Shown piece by piece: positions 6,696 to 6,697 of a stretch of DNA of 6,697 bases; the stretch's first letter is position 1, and every line of letters starts with the position of its first letter. The stretch covers positions 1-6,697 of the forward strand of contig JAJPZP010000267.1 of NCBI GenBank assembly GCA_021204285.1, written 5' to 3'. A program made the position numbers and the translations under genes. The notes beneath the pieces are model-generated. The model ran no database searches and was not told the origin of the DNA. It was given only the letters and a program-made list of their open reading frames with translations. The DNA is from Lachnospiraceae bacterium. GTDB lineage: Bacteria; Bacillota; Clostridia; Lachnospirales; Lachnospiraceae.

Positions 6696-6697
6696 GT
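6645..6697. other. Junction with foreign sequence inside pglX
   Basis: From about 6645 the sequence no longer encodes PglX. The final 50 bases are about 38% G+C, lower than the pglX sequence before them. I recognise no terminal inverted repeat or transposase motif in so short a piece. On the minus strand one frame is open across the whole tail, and another ends with TGA at 6656-6658, near the junction, as a gene at the end of a mobile element might. Candidates are an insertion sequence edge, an inversion junction or an assembly chimera. Confidence 0.5.

Noticed and set aside
1..6697. CRISPR array, tRNA or rRNA gene
   Set aside because: No regularly spaced direct repeats and no cloverleaf or rRNA-like segment were seen; nearly all the sequence from 859 on is protein coding.

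Overview
The window looks like a chromosomal defence locus from a Gram-positive anaerobe of the Clostridia type (Lachnospiraceae/Ruminococcaceae-like). The reasons are strong AGGAGG-type ribosome binding sites, roughly balanced base composition, close sigma-A-type promoters and the protein sequences themselves. The taxon is an inference, because there is no rRNA or other marker here.

Layout. Positions 1-108 hold the last codons of a possible plus-strand gene. It converges with, and slightly overlaps, a complete minus-strand gene (71-643) for a LOG-family nucleotide phosphoribohydrolase. Positions 644-858 are a compact regulatory region. It has a good minus-strand promoter for the LOG gene, a good plus-strand promoter for the next operon, a 7-bp-arm dyad between their -35 boxes, a GC-rich hairpin at the predicted 5' end of the LOG mRNA, and a 24-codon frame whose stop overlaps the brxA start. 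From 859 to the end, in one direction, lie the first four genes of a type I BREX phage-defence operon: brxA (DUF1819), brxB (DUF1788), brxC (large P-loop ATPase) and the 5' part of pglX (adenine-specific DNA methyltransferase). The usual next genes, pglZ and brxL, would lie beyond the window.

How the genes work together. In type I BREX, PglX methylates a non-palindromic host motif at adenine. BrxA (DNA-binding), BrxB, the BrxC ATPase and PglZ act with it to block replication of unmodified phage DNA.

The most important observation is that two core genes are broken as written. brxC has a one-base frame change just before its Walker A motif, so the N-terminal 62 residues and the remaining ~1125 residues are in different frames. 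pglX loses family similarity exactly where methyltransferase motif I should begin and ends after a 16-residue foreign tail. Either this is a decaying or switched-off BREX island (insertion, inversion or phase variation), or one or both lesions are sequence or assembly errors. The rest of brxC, brxA and brxB look intact, which favours recent or reversible change over long decay.
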